Of a stretch of DNA of 64,000 bases, positions 27,711 to 36,382 are shown piece by piece. How positions within the stretch are numbered: the stretch's first letter is position 1; every line of letters begins with the position of its first letter. The DNA comes from Streptomyces sp. GQFP (lineage in GTDB: Bacteria > Actinomycetota > Actinomycetes > Streptomycetales > Streptomycetaceae), in contig NZ_CP089312.1 of NCBI RefSeq assembly GCF_021545335.1, forward strand, positions 3,162,001 through 3,226,000, in the 5' to 3' direction. Position numbers and translations under genes: made by a program. Under the pieces are notes generated by a model, which did not search any database, was not told the DNA's origin, and saw nothing but the letters and a program-made list of their open reading frames with translations.

Positions 27711-28710
27711 GCAGGTTGATGATCTGTTCGAGGCTGTGCTCGGCGATCTCGCGCATGAAGGCGGGGTCCGGGAACGCGCCCACGTCGAGGAGTCGCAGCG
27801 GGCCCGTGGCCAGAGAGAGGTGCATGGCGAGCCGGTAGAGGCGTAGTCGGTTCGGATCGAGGTCCGGAGCAGCCAGGCTTCGGTACAGCGTCCCGAACCG
27901 CTGGCGCAGGAACACGTGCTCCCACTCCGCATCGAAGTACAGCAGACCCTCGATGTCGATGAGCGCAGGTTCGCCGTCCGGGGTCACCAGGACATGATCG
28001 GGGCCGAGTTCGCCGTGGATGAGGGAGAGCGGGCCGGTGTGGGGGCGGACCTCGGCCGCCAAGTGCCGTACGAGGGCCGCCAGTTCGCCGTGCAGGGCGG
28101 CGGCTCGTGGCTGTCGTACGACGAGGTCGTCGAGGTCGTGCAGCGCCCGGTCCGTGAGGATCTGCTCGCACGAACTCCCGTACGACACCCCGCCCTTGTC
28201 GACGAGGCCGACCTTGCCGAGGCGGGGTCCGGTGGTGCCGTGCAGTACGCCGAGCAGGTCCGCGAGCCGGTCCAGTACCTGGGCGCCGGTCTCCGGGTCG
28301 CGCTCCAGGAGCACCTCCAGGTCGCCGCCGCCCGGGTGCCCCCGTACGTCCTCGACGACCGCCGCGTCCGCCGGGAGGTGGTTGTGCGCGGGGTCGGCGT
28401 ACAGGAGGCGCGGGGTGCGGACGCCGACGGCCGCGAGGCGGTCGTGGCACGCCGTGAACAGGTCGAGGCCGGTGGCGTGGGCGAGGGGGTCGCGGTGGTC
28501 GACGGGGCCCGCGTCCCAGAGGTCCTCGTCCGGCGACCAGACATACGCGATCGCCGTCGTGCCGTCGTCGAGGGCGAGCCGGTAGACGCCCTTCTTGCTG
28601 CCGCCGCGCACCCGGGTGACGCCGGTCAGCGAACGGTTCCGGCCGAGGGCGGCGCGGGTGAGGGGGGCTAGGTCGGCGGCGGTGAGTTCCCTGCGGGGCG
28701 TGCCGGTCAT
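27685..28710 (-). CDS. Aminoglycoside phosphotransferase (APH)-family kinase-like protein
   Basis: A 341-residue APH/ChoK-like protein. The N-lobe has VRGGSKKGVYRLALDDG with a candidate ATP Lys-Lys. The catalytic loop reads LIHGELGPDHVLV, with His in place of the usual Asn, and the metal motif reads LIDIEG, with Glu in place of the second Asp of DxD. These substitutions are found in some small-molecule kinases, but activity cannot be assumed. It overlaps a small membrane protein gene upstream by 4 bases, so the two probably form an operon. Confidence 0.85.
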   Translation of the reverse strand: MTGTPRRELTAADLAPLTRAALGRNRSLTGVTRVRGGSKKGVYRLALDDGTTAIAYVWSPDEDLWDAGPVDHRDPLAHATGLDLFTACHDRLAAVGVRTPRLLYADPAHNHLPADAAVVEDVRGHPGGGDLEVLLERDPETGAQVLDRLADLLGVLHGTTGPRLGKVGLVDKGGVSYGSSCEQILTDRALHDLDDLVVRQPRAAALHGELAALVRHLAAEVRPHTGPLSLIHGELGPDHVLVTPDGEPALIDIEGLLYFDAEWEHVFLRQRFGTLYRSLAAPDLDPNRLRLYRLAMHLSLATGPLRLLDVGAFPDPAFMREIAEHSLEQIINLLMSPRRAS

Positions 28711-29012
28711 GAGGCGAGGAGCGGGCGGGTGGACAGCACCTGGAGGTAGCCGCCCGTCCCGATCATCAGCACGCTGGAGACAAAGGCGGCGTCGATGAGG
28801 GCCGGGGAGCCGTCGAACACGTCAAACGCCCCGTACGACATGCTCAGGAGCAGGCCCGCGGCGAAGAGAACCGTTCCGTAGCCCCACAGGGCGGGCCGCA
28901 GGGTCCGGCGCCGCAACCACGGCAGCAGCCATCCGGTGGCGACCGCCACCACGCCGCACACGACCATGCCGCCCAGCACCGATGCGGCCGTCGCCACCAG
29001 GTACCCGTTCAT
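28707..29012 (-). CDS. Small integral membrane protein, unknown function
   Basis: A 101-residue protein with three hydrophobic helices: residues 5-30, about 42-60 and 72-90, with an Arg-rich loop (WLRRRTLRP). The start is the ATG at 29012. ATGA overlap with the kinase-like gene. Divergent from the 29123 gene. No family recognised. Confidence 0.8.
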   Translation of the reverse strand: MNGYLVATAASVLGGMVVCGVVAVATGWLLPWLRRRTLRPALWGYGTVLFAAGLLLSMSYGAFDVFDGSPALIDAAFVSSVLMIGTGGYLQVLSTRPLLAS

Positions 29013-29122
29013 CCCCCGCCCCCTTCGAACACGTCTCCGCAAACCCTACCCACTGCCCCTGTTCCGCCACTCCTGCCCCACCCCGGTCGCGATACCGCGA
29101 TCATCCCCATACGCTCGCAAAT

Positions 29123-30685
29123 GTGACGCCCTCCCTTACCAGGGGCCGGCCACGGCGAGCCGCGTCCCACATACCCGTGCGTCTGGCGCACACCGCGCTG
29201 GGCGGGGCGATCGGGGTGATGTGGCTGGTGCTGCCCGGAGTGACGGCGGACCACTCGGACCACGAGGTTCCCGTGTCGGCGGTCGGCAGCGCGCGCGGGA
29301 CCGCGGCCCAGGAGGACGAGACCTCCACCGGCGATCTCGTCCTGCCCCTCGTGGCGGCGGGCACGGCGACCGCGGTGGCCGCGTACACCTACGCCCGCCG
29401 CAGACGCCGGGCCCGGACCCACACGCCCGCGACCGCCGGCGCCGGGCCCGCCCAACTCCCGCCCCCGGCCCCGGAACTCGACCGGCAGGCCCGCAGGTCG
29501 CTGGTCACGGCCGACGACTGCGTACGCACCAGCCGTGAGGAACTCGGCTTCGTGGAGGGGCTGTTCGGGGCCGAGGCGGTCGCGCCCTTCACGGAGGCCG
29601 TGCGCTATGCCGAGGCCGAGCTGTCGGCCGCCTTCCAGCTGCGCCAGACGTACGACGACAACCCGACGGACGCCTCCCGGGACATCCTCGACGAGATCGT
29701 CGCGCGGTGTGTGGACGCGGGCCGGCGGCTGGACGCGGAGGCCGCCGGCTTCGACCAACTGCGCGCCCTGGAACAGGACATGAGCGGCGCCCTGAGACAC
29801 GCCGAGGTGCGCTTCCGGGAGCTGAACGGCCGTACGGGAGCCGCCGGGTCGACCCTGGCCGACCTCGGTGAGCGGTACGCGCCCACCGCGTCCTTCTCCG
29901 TCTCAAGCCAGGTCGAACAGGCCAAGGACCGGCTGGTGTTCGCCACGACCGGGCTCAACAGGGCCCGCCAGTCCGCCGACTTGGGCGAGACGGACCGGGC
30001 CGTGCTGCATCTGCGCGCCGCCGAGGGCGCGATCGCCCAGGCCGAGGTGTTCGTGGACGGCGTCGACCGCCTCGCGTCCGCACTGGCCGCCGCCGCACAG
30101 GCACTGCCGGAGGCCCTGGACGATGCGGAGGCGGCGGTCGTGGAGGCACGGGAGCGGCTGGCGGCGGGTACGGCGGCGGACGAGCCCGTCGGTGCGCTGG
30201 AGGGGCATGTCCGGCGCGCCGAGGCCACGCTGGCCGTCGTACGGGAAGAGGCCGCCGCCGGGCCCTACGACCCCCTGGAGGCCCTGCGCCGGGTCACGGA
30301 GGTGTCCGCACCCCTCGGGACGGTCCCCTGCGCCGTCCGGCTCGTCGCGCGCGGGACCACCGCCGACGCGGACGGCCTGGTCGGCACACACCGGGGCGCG
30401 GTGGCCGCCGAGGCCCGGACCCGCCTGGCGGAGGCCCGCCGCCTGCTGGACCGGGACCCGGCAGAGGCCGACACCTTCGCCCGCCAGGCCCGAGAACTGG
30501 CCGAACGGGACATCCGCGCCCACGGAAACCCGTACGGCGGCCGCCCCGAACACACGAACGGCGTCGCCGGCGCAGTCCTCGGCGGAATCCTCCTCGGCGA
30601 CCTACCGGACGCGAAGGCCGAGGCGCTGACGGGCGGCGCACCGGGTTCGTTCGGCGGCCCGGCAACACGGGCACGACGGGGATAG
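29123..30685 (+). CDS. Membrane protein with long coiled-coil region, unknown function
   Basis: A 520-residue protein from a GTG start. Residues 15-45 are hydrophobic and signal-like, then a short exposed loop (SDHEVPVSAVG), and a second transmembrane helix near residues 75-92 followed by RRRRRAR. The remaining 400 residues are almost all helical and charged (AEAELSAAFQLRQTYDDNPT, LEQDMSGALRHAEVRFREL). The tail is Gly-rich (AGAVLGGILLGDLP). This resembles actinobacterial proteins with TPM-like N-terminal segments, but the TPM catalytic-like domain is not evident. Function unknown. Confidence 0.82.
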   Translation: MTPSLTRGRPRRAASHIPVRLAHTALGGAIGVMWLVLPGVTADHSDHEVPVSAVGSARGTAAQEDETSTGDLVLPLVAAGTATAVAAYTYARRRRRARTHTPATAGAGPAQLPPPAPELDRQARRSLVTADDCVRTSREELGFVEGLFGAEAVAPFTEAVRYAEAELSAAFQLRQTYDDNPTDASRDILDEIVARCVDAGRRLDAEAAGFDQLRALEQDMSGALRHAEVRFRELNGRTGAAGSTLADLGERYAPTASFSVSSQVEQAKDRLVFATTGLNRARQSADLGETDRAVLHLRAAEGAIAQAEVFVDGVDRLASALAAAAQALPEALDDAEAAVVEARERLAAGTAADEPVGALEGHVRRAEATLAVVREEAAAGPYDPLEALRRVTEVSAPLGTVPCAVRLVARGTTADADGLVGTHRGAVAAEARTRLAEARRLLDRDPAEADTFARQARELAERDIRAHGNPYGGRPEHTNGVAGAVLGGILLGDLPDAKAEALTGGAPGSFGGPATRARRG

Positions 30686-30792
30686 CGCCCCACAGGGGCG
30701 CGGCCCGAAGGGGCGCGGGGCTGTGTCGATATGCGGCTCCGCCGCGTGGGCGCGACCAGCCACGACGGCCCCGCAGCCGCACGACGACACAC
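30684..30792. repeat. Dispersed Streptomyces intergenic repeat
   Basis: Contains AGGGGCGCGGGGCTGTGTCG, TATGCGGCTCCGCCGCGTG and GCGACCAGCCACGACGG. I recognise these blocks as a repeat found between genes in many Streptomyces. Several short palindromes suggest that it folds; it may end the 29123-30685 transcript. Confidence 0.65.
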
Positions 30793-30886
30793 CGAGGCAG
30801 GACAGTGGGCGCTCGGCCCAGCGCGAGCACCCCGCCCAGCGCCCCGTAAGAACTCCCCGTGAACTCCGTAAGAGCGAGTCTGTCCG

Positions 30887-33625
30887 TCAGAACAGACTCA
30901 GCAGCGCCTCCGCCGGGTCCGCGAGGACCGTCCCCCCGTCGGGGAGCGGCAACTCGAACCACACCGTCTTCCCCCGGGGGGTCCTGCGGGAGCCCCACGC
31001 CGCGCTGAGCAGGCCCACCAGCTGGAGGCCGCGTCCACCCTCGTCCGTGTCGCGCGCGCGGCGGCGACGCGGCTGGACCAGGCCCGCGTCCCAGACCTCG
31101 CACACCAGCATCCGGTCGAGGAGCAGGCGGAGCCTGATCTCGCCCTCGCCGTAGCGCAGCGCGTTGGTGACCAGCTCGCTGACCAGCAACTCCGTGGTGT
31201 CGATGAGGGGTTCGAGGCCCCACGCGGTGAGCTGCGTGCGGGTGTACTCACGGGCGCGGCCCACGCTGCGCGGTTCGCGCGGCAGGGTCCAGTCGCCGAC
31301 GGAATCGGCGGGCAGCCCTTGGACACGTGCCATCAGCAGGGCGATGTCGTCCTCGCCGTGGTGGGTGTCGAGGGTGTTGAGGACGTGGTCGCAGACGTCC
31401 TCCAGCGGCTGGGAGGGGTCGCTGAGGGCGCCCACGAATGCTTGCAGGCCCTCGTCGAGGGGGTGGTCGCGGGATTCGACCAGTCCATCCGTGTAGAGCG
31501 CCAAGAGGGAGCCTTCGGGGAGTTCGACCTCGACCTCCTCGAACGGCTCCCCGCCGACGCCGAGCGGCATGCCCGGCGGCACGTCGAGCATCAGCGCGTC
31601 CTCGCCCGGTTCGAGGAGGACGGGCGGCAGATGGCCGGCGTTGGCGAAGGTGCACCTGCGGGTCACCGAGTCGTAGACCGCGTAGATGCAGGTCGCGAGG
31701 TACACCTCGGAGAGGTCGGCGTCGCGGGGCTGGCGGGCGGCACGGGTGGCCTGCTGGACGCCGCCGGGGGTGCCCAGGCCGCGCGCGATCTCGTCCAACG
31801 CGGAGAGGACCTCCGCCGGTTCGAGGTCGAGCAGGGCCAAGGTGCGGACCGCCGTACGGAGTTCACCCATGGCTACGGCGGCGCGCAGCCCCCGTCCCAT
31901 CACGTCGCCGACCACCAACGCGGTGCGGTTGCCGGGGAGTTCGATGACGTCGAACCAGTCGCCGCCGACCTCGGTGGCCGCGTTGCCGGGGAGGTAACGG
32001 CAGGCGATGTCCAGGCCGGAGGCCTCCGGGTCTCCCGGGGGCAGGAGCGACCGCTGGAGGATCAGGGCCCGTTCGTGCTCGCGCCGGTACAGGCGGGCGT
32101 TGTCGATACAGACGGCCGCCCGTGCGGCCAACTCCCAGGCCAGCGCCCGGTCCCGCTCCCCGAACGGCTCGCTGCCCTTCGTACGGGAGAACTGGGCGAG
32201 GCCCACGACGGTGTCGTGGGCGACCATCGGGACGGCCAGGGTGGACTGGATGGCGCCGTTGTCCTCGGCGGGGACGAGTTGGGGGCGGGCGGTGCGCAGG
32301 GCGTCCGCGCAGGGCGAGTTGAACGGGAAGTGGTGCACGGCGCCGACGGCGACGGGTGCCTTGCCGCCCGCGAAGGGCGCGTCGGAGACGGCGCTGGCGT
32401 AGGCGACGCGGCGGAGTTCGGCGCTGCCGTCGGCGAGCCCGGGCGGGGTCTCGTCGCCGGCCAGCAGACCCTGGTACAGGTCGACGGTCGCGAGGTCGCA
32501 GAAGCCGGGGACGACGACGTCGAGGAGTTCGCGCGCGGTCGTTTCCAGGTCCAACGAGTTCCCGATGCGGGAGCCGGCCTCGTTCAGAAGGGCGAGATTG
32601 CGCCGCGCGGCGGCGGCCTCGCGGGCGGCGGCGCGACGGGCGGTGATGTCGAGGGCGAGCCAGGCGACACCGATGGGACGGCCGGTGCCGCTGTGCACGC
32701 GGTACAGGTTGACCGACCAGTGCCGGCGCTCGTCGGAGCCGGGCACGAAGCCGGTGATGTGCATGTCCGTTATCGAGTCGCCGGTCTCCAGGACCCGGCG
32801 CAGCGTCGCGGAGACCCGCTCGGCCTCGGGAGAGCGCAGGTAGTCGTGGACACCGCGGCCCCGGTGGTCGTCGACCATGCCGCCGTAGACCGAGGCGAAG
32901 CGCTGGTTGGCGCGCCGGATCCGGAGATCGGTGTCGATGAGCAGAAAGCCGAACGGAGATTGTCCGAATATCGCCTGCGAAGCGGCGAGGTCGGTCTCGA
33001 TCTGACGCAGCGTCCGGACATCGACAACGATGCAGACGGCGGCCTTCTCGCCCTCCTCCGTCCGCGTCGGCATCACATAGACCTCGGCGAGGCCCTCCCG
33101 CGGGCCGTCCTCACCCGGCCCGGACTCGCGGACGCGGAACGGCACGACGCCGGTCCACTCCCGGCCGTCGAGGATCTCCGCCATCTTCCGCTGGCCGCGC
33201 TCGCGCAGATCGGGGTCGATGAAGGCATCGATGGGGTCCATGCCCACGGCCCGCCCGGCGGGGATGCCGAAGATCTTCTCGGCGCGCAGGCTCCACTGGT
33301 CGACAAGGCCGTCGGGGCCGATGGAGAACGACGCCACCTTGATGTAGTCGTAGATCGAGCCGGGCGGGCTGCTCTGCCACATGGGGTCACCTGTCACGTC
33401 ACGCGCGTAGTCCTGCGCGGTGTCACGTGTCGCATCGCGCACCGGCCCGCCCATGGTGCCACGCGTGGTTTCACGTGTCGCATCGCGTATCGCGTCACCG
33501 CCCGCGGAACTCCTGACACCCGTCGCACGACGTGGCGCACCGGCCGCGGCATCACCCACGACCCCCGCACTCGCGCCGCCCGACGGGTCCTTGGACTCCG
33601 TGGCCTTCGCTGGTATCTCGCTCAC
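30887..33625 (-). CDS. PAS-PAS-GAF-PP2C (SpoIIE) phosphatase with C-terminal anti-sigma-type ATPase domain
   Basis: A 912-residue multidomain regulator from a GTG preceded by GAGGGGACGG. Order: a low-complexity N-terminus with Arg-Asp-Ala-Thr-Arg repeats (residues 40-80), a PAS domain (85-200), a second PAS (220-335), a GAF domain (350-510), a SpoIIE/PP2C phosphatase (535-735; ATEVGGDWFDVIEL, ALVVGDVMGRGLRAA, VYLATCIYAVYD), and an HATPase_c domain (770-905; LVSELVTNALRYGEG and DEGGRGLQLV). Such proteins dephosphorylate STAS antagonists and may also bind them or sigma factors. A STAS antagonist and SigB-like sigma factor lie at 41.5-45 kb, but partnership is only inferred. Confidence 0.9.
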   Translation of the reverse strand: MSEIPAKATESKDPSGGASAGVVGDAAAGAPRRATGVRSSAGGDAIRDATRETTRGTMGGPVRDATRDTAQDYARDVTGDPMWQSSPPGSIYDYIKVASFSIGPDGLVDQWSLRAEKIFGIPAGRAVGMDPIDAFIDPDLRERGQRKMAEILDGREWTGVVPFRVRESGPGEDGPREGLAEVYVMPTRTEEGEKAAVCIVVDVRTLRQIETDLAASQAIFGQSPFGFLLIDTDLRIRRANQRFASVYGGMVDDHRGRGVHDYLRSPEAERVSATLRRVLETGDSITDMHITGFVPGSDERRHWSVNLYRVHSGTGRPIGVAWLALDITARRAAAREAAAARRNLALLNEAGSRIGNSLDLETTARELLDVVVPGFCDLATVDLYQGLLAGDETPPGLADGSAELRRVAYASAVSDAPFAGGKAPVAVGAVHHFPFNSPCADALRTARPQLVPAEDNGAIQSTLAVPMVAHDTVVGLAQFSRTKGSEPFGERDRALAWELAARAAVCIDNARLYRREHERALILQRSLLPPGDPEASGLDIACRYLPGNAATEVGGDWFDVIELPGNRTALVVGDVMGRGLRAAVAMGELRTAVRTLALLDLEPAEVLSALDEIARGLGTPGGVQQATRAARQPRDADLSEVYLATCIYAVYDSVTRRCTFANAGHLPPVLLEPGEDALMLDVPPGMPLGVGGEPFEEVEVELPEGSLLALYTDGLVESRDHPLDEGLQAFVGALSDPSQPLEDVCDHVLNTLDTHHGEDDIALLMARVQGLPADSVGDWTLPREPRSVGRAREYTRTQLTAWGLEPLIDTTELLVSELVTNALRYGEGEIRLRLLLDRMLVCEVWDAGLVQPRRRRARDTDEGGRGLQLVGLLSAAWGSRRTPRGKTVWFELPLPDGGTVLADPAEALLSLF

Positions 33626-33931
33626 GCGAACCGTCCCCTCCAGCTCACCGCGTCCGGCACCGGTCACCGGGGGCGGCTGCCCGCAGTATCCAGCACTACG
33701 GCGCCCCACAACACGGTGTTCACGATCACAGGCCGATCCCGATGCTTTTCGGACCGGCCCGCGACAACACTCCCAGTCTTCTAACCAGGGGAGCACCCGT
33801 CGAACCCCGATCGACGACAACTGCCAGTGGCCTGAACCACAAGGTCGACAGCTCAGGGGCGGGCGTACAGCCGATGTTCGCACCGGCGCACGGTTCGTCG
33901 CTCTCCGTGCACGGGTCCGCTCCACCCTCGC

Positions 33932-34480
33932 TCAGCCCGGTACCGACAGCTCGAACCACACCGTCTTGCCCGCGTCGGCGGGGCGGGTGCCCCAGCGGCT
34001 GGCGGAGCGGGCGACCAGCTGGAGCCCCCGGCCACCCTCCTCGTCGGGCCGGGCCGCACGCTCGCAGGGCAGGTCGGGCAGCGGGTCGGACACCTCGACC
34101 AGGAGCGTGGCGGAGATCCCGGCGGGCCGCACCAGCCGTACACCGATGGGGCCCGTGGCATGCCTCAGGGAGTTGGTCACCAGCTCGCTGACCAGCAGGG
34201 CGGCGATGTCACCGAGGGCGTCGAGCCCCCAGTCGCGCAACTGTCCGCGCACGACCACACGGGCTCCGCGCACGGCGCCGGGCTCCGCGGGAAAGCTCCA
34301 CTCGGCGCAGTCGCCTTCGGTGTCGATCACGCCGATCACTTCCCAGGCCAGCGACCCACCCATGTCCGGTTTCATGGGGTTAATGGGCACATACCCGATA
34401 TTCACGGCCCAGTACCGCCTCCGAGGGCGCACTGTGGCACGAACGGCGTACGGGGCGTGCGCACCGGGAGCCTTCGGCAC
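33932..34480 (-). CDS. RsbW-like ATP-binding (HATPase_c) regulator
   Basis: A 182-residue protein whose C-terminal 130 residues form an anti-sigma-type ATPase: N-box LVSELVTNSLRHATGP and the G-box region DEEGGRGLQLVARSASRW. The GTG at 34480 has AGGAG eight bases ahead; an ATG at 34375 would keep the full domain. It resembles the C-terminal domain of the large phosphatase gene downstream. This family phosphorylates STAS antagonists or binds sigma factors. Confidence 0.82.
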   Translation of the reverse strand: MPKAPGAHAPYAVRATVRPRRRYWAVNIGYVPINPMKPDMGGSLAWEVIGVIDTEGDCAEWSFPAEPGAVRGARVVVRGQLRDWGLDALGDIAALLVSELVTNSLRHATGPIGVRLVRPAGISATLLVEVSDPLPDLPCERAARPDEEGGRGLQLVARSASRWGTRPADAGKTVWFELSVPG

Positions 34481-34520
34481 CGCCCACTCCTGCCATACCC
34501 TCGGCGGCGCCCCTGCCGGC

Positions 34521-34937
34521 TCAGCCCAGCCGGGCGACCGCTTCCCGGACCGCCGGTACGTCCTGATCCAGCCAGTCCACGTCCCAGATCTCGGCCGGGG
34601 TCAGCCAGCGCAGTTCGTCGTGGTCCTGGAGGGGCTTCGGCTCGGCCGAACCGGCCGGGAGCCGCACGGTCCAGACCCACAGGACGTACGGCGGTTTCAG
34701 GGGCCACTCCCCCGGGATGCGCTCGACGGGTTCCGCGTCGACACCCAGCTCCTCGCGCAGTTCGCGCACGAGGGCGTCCTCGGGCGCCTCACCGGGTTCG
34801 ACCTTGCCGCCGGGCAGTTCCCAGCGGCCGGCCAGTTCGGGGGGCGCGCTGCGGCGGGCGGCGAGGAGGCGTCCGTCGCGCAGCAGGGCGGCGCCGACCA
34901 CGACGATCCGCGCGGTCGGATGTGTCCGTTCCGTCAT
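34521..34937 (-). CDS. Nudix hydrolase (MutT-like)
   Basis: A 138-residue protein with a complete Nudix box (GGKVEPGEAPEDALVRELRE followed by ELGV). The family hydrolyses nucleoside diphosphate derivatives; MutT-type members clean oxidised dGTP or act on (d)CTP. The opening VVVGAALLRDGRLLAARRS and WELPGGK are typical of the MutT subgroup. Its gene stands alone between the ATPase gene and the SPOR gene. Confidence 0.92.
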   Translation of the reverse strand: MTERTHPTARIVVVGAALLRDGRLLAARRSAPPELAGRWELPGGKVEPGEAPEDALVRELREELGVDAEPVERIPGEWPLKPPYVLWVWTVRLPAGSAEPKPLQDHDELRWLTPAEIWDVDWLDQDVPAVREAVARLG

Positions 34938-34961
34938 AGGCCGGAGCCTACGGGAGCGGGG

Positions 34962-35144
34962 TCACCTGGTTCCGTTCTGCCCGATCCGCTCGACCCAGTA
35001 CAGCTGCTTGTGGCCGCGGTCGTCGAGGCTGTCGGCGATCTTCTGGGCTTCCGCACGGGTCGCGTACCGGCCCACGCGGTAGCGATTGCCGTTGTCGTCC
35101 TGCCTTATGACGAGCCAGGGAAGAGTGATCGTCCCGTCGCTCAT
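34962..35144 (-). CDS. Small SPOR-domain-like protein
   Basis: A 60-residue protein: TLPWLVIRQDDNGNRYRVGR, then YATRAEAQKIADSLDDRG and QLYWVERIG, matching the strand-helix-strand pattern of SPOR repeats, which bind peptidoglycan. There is no signal sequence, so an intracellular role is likely. It ends 24 bases before the Nudix gene start. Confidence 0.8.
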   Translation of the reverse strand: MSDGTITLPWLVIRQDDNGNRYRVGRYATRAEAQKIADSLDDRGHKQLYWVERIGQNGTR

Positions 35145-35470
35145 GGAGCCCCTCCACTTCCCGCCCCCGGCTTGCGCCGCGCCCCGCCCGCTAAGGAAAC
35201 CGCAATCCGCATATGCCCGAGCCTACGCCTAACCTTTACGCACCGAATACGGAATTTCACAAAGAGGTACGCAACCGGCCAGGGCCCAGGGGGCGCACGA
35301 CATCGAACGCGCCGTCGAAAGGGCACGGTGTGTCCGGTCAGCGGCACACCGTGCCCCACGGGGCGACCTGCGAGAACGGCCAGAATCCAACGGCCCGGTG
35401 GGTGGCGGTGGTTGGCGGGGCAGCGGTGAAGAGGGGAGCGTTCGAGAAGTCAACCGCCCCTGCGTGTGGG
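35145..35470. other. Intergenic region with terminator hairpin
   Basis: 326 bases with no credible ORF. It holds the promoter of the SPOR gene near its left end (A/T-rich around 35205-35280) and the hairpin at 35321-35356. Confidence 0.55.
35321..35356 (-). terminator. Terminator hairpin after GntR gene
   Basis: 12-bp perfect stem GGGCACGGTGTG with a 12-base loop, 115 bases beyond the GntR stop codon. Confidence 0.65.
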
Positions 35471-36223
35471 CTACTTCACTGGCAGGTGGTACGCGACCTG
35501 GTAGCGGTCCGCGGGGATCACGACGTCGGCCGTCTCGACCGGGCGCCCCGAGGCGTAGTAGGTGCGGTGCACGACGAGCACCACATGCCCGGGGACACCG
35601 CCCAGGGCCTGCAGTTCCTCGGCGAGGCCGGGGCGGGCGCCGACCTCCTCCGTGACGTTGTCCACGATCACGTCGATGGCCGCCATGCGCTCGACGACGC
35701 CCATCCCGCCGAGCGGGCCCTCCTCGGGCAGCATCACCGGCGTACGACCGGTGACCGCGAGGGGCTCCCAGGAGGTGGAGAGCATCATCACCTCGCCGGC
35801 GTCCCGGAAGACGTACTTCGTGCACATCACGCGGTCGCCGGGCAGCAGACTGAGCCGCTCGGCGATGGCACCGCTCGCCTCGGTCTGCGCGCTGCTGGAC
35901 TCCCAGGTGCCGCGCGCCTCCGCGTCGGACTGCTCCTGCCGGAACGGTGTCGCACCGCCGTCCGGCCGGAAGCCGGAGCGGGCGATCCGGCGCGGCACGG
36001 GACGCTCGCGCACGTACGTCCCCGACCCGGAGCGGCCCTCGACGAGCCCCTCGGCCATCAGCACCTTGCGCGCCTCCAGCGCGACCGTGTCCGAGACGCC
36101 GTACTCCTCCCGGATCCTGGCCTGGGAGGGGAGGCGGGTGTGCGGTGGCAGCGAACCGTCGACGATCTTCTGTCGTAGATCACCCGCGACACGCAGGTAG
36201 GCCGGCTGCTCACCGAATGTCAC
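35471..36223 (-). CDS. GntR/HutC-family transcriptional regulator
   Basis: A 250-residue repressor-type regulator: winged helix at residues 8-75 (AGDLRQKIVDGSLPPHTRLP, then IREEYGVSDTVALEARKVL and GRSGSGTYV), followed by a UTRA ligand-binding domain (residues 95-245; MCTKYVFRDAGEVMMLSTSW, RTYYASGRPVETADVVIPAD). The ligand is unknown. A small dyad (36263-36277) upstream may be its own operator. Confidence 0.9.
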   Translation of the reverse strand: MTFGEQPAYLRVAGDLRQKIVDGSLPPHTRLPSQARIREEYGVSDTVALEARKVLMAEGLVEGRSGSGTYVRERPVPRRIARSGFRPDGGATPFRQEQSDAEARGTWESSSAQTEASGAIAERLSLLPGDRVMCTKYVFRDAGEVMMLSTSWEPLAVTGRTPVMLPEEGPLGGMGVVERMAAIDVIVDNVTEEVGARPGLAEELQALGGVPGHVVLVVHRTYYASGRPVETADVVIPADRYQVAYHLPVK

Positions 36224-36262
36224 GGGCCGCTCCCATCAGGTTGTACAGACAGCGACAGCCTG

Positions 36263-36277
36263 GCAACCATGGGTTGC
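36263..36277. promoter_or_regulatory. Dyad GCAACC-ATG-GGTTGC, possible GntR operator
   Basis: 15-base inverted repeat 40 bases upstream of the GntR start, in the right place for autoregulation. HutC-type proteins bind short dyads, but this sequence does not obey a known consensus. Confidence 0.4.
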
Positions 36278-36382
36278 GACATGCAAGCAAAGGCCAGGGA
36301 ATCACTCGATGTGATGACATGCGTGGCCGGGAGGCATGGGACGAGTGCCTGCGCAGGCGCGTTCTCCCCGCTCCGGCCGTCG

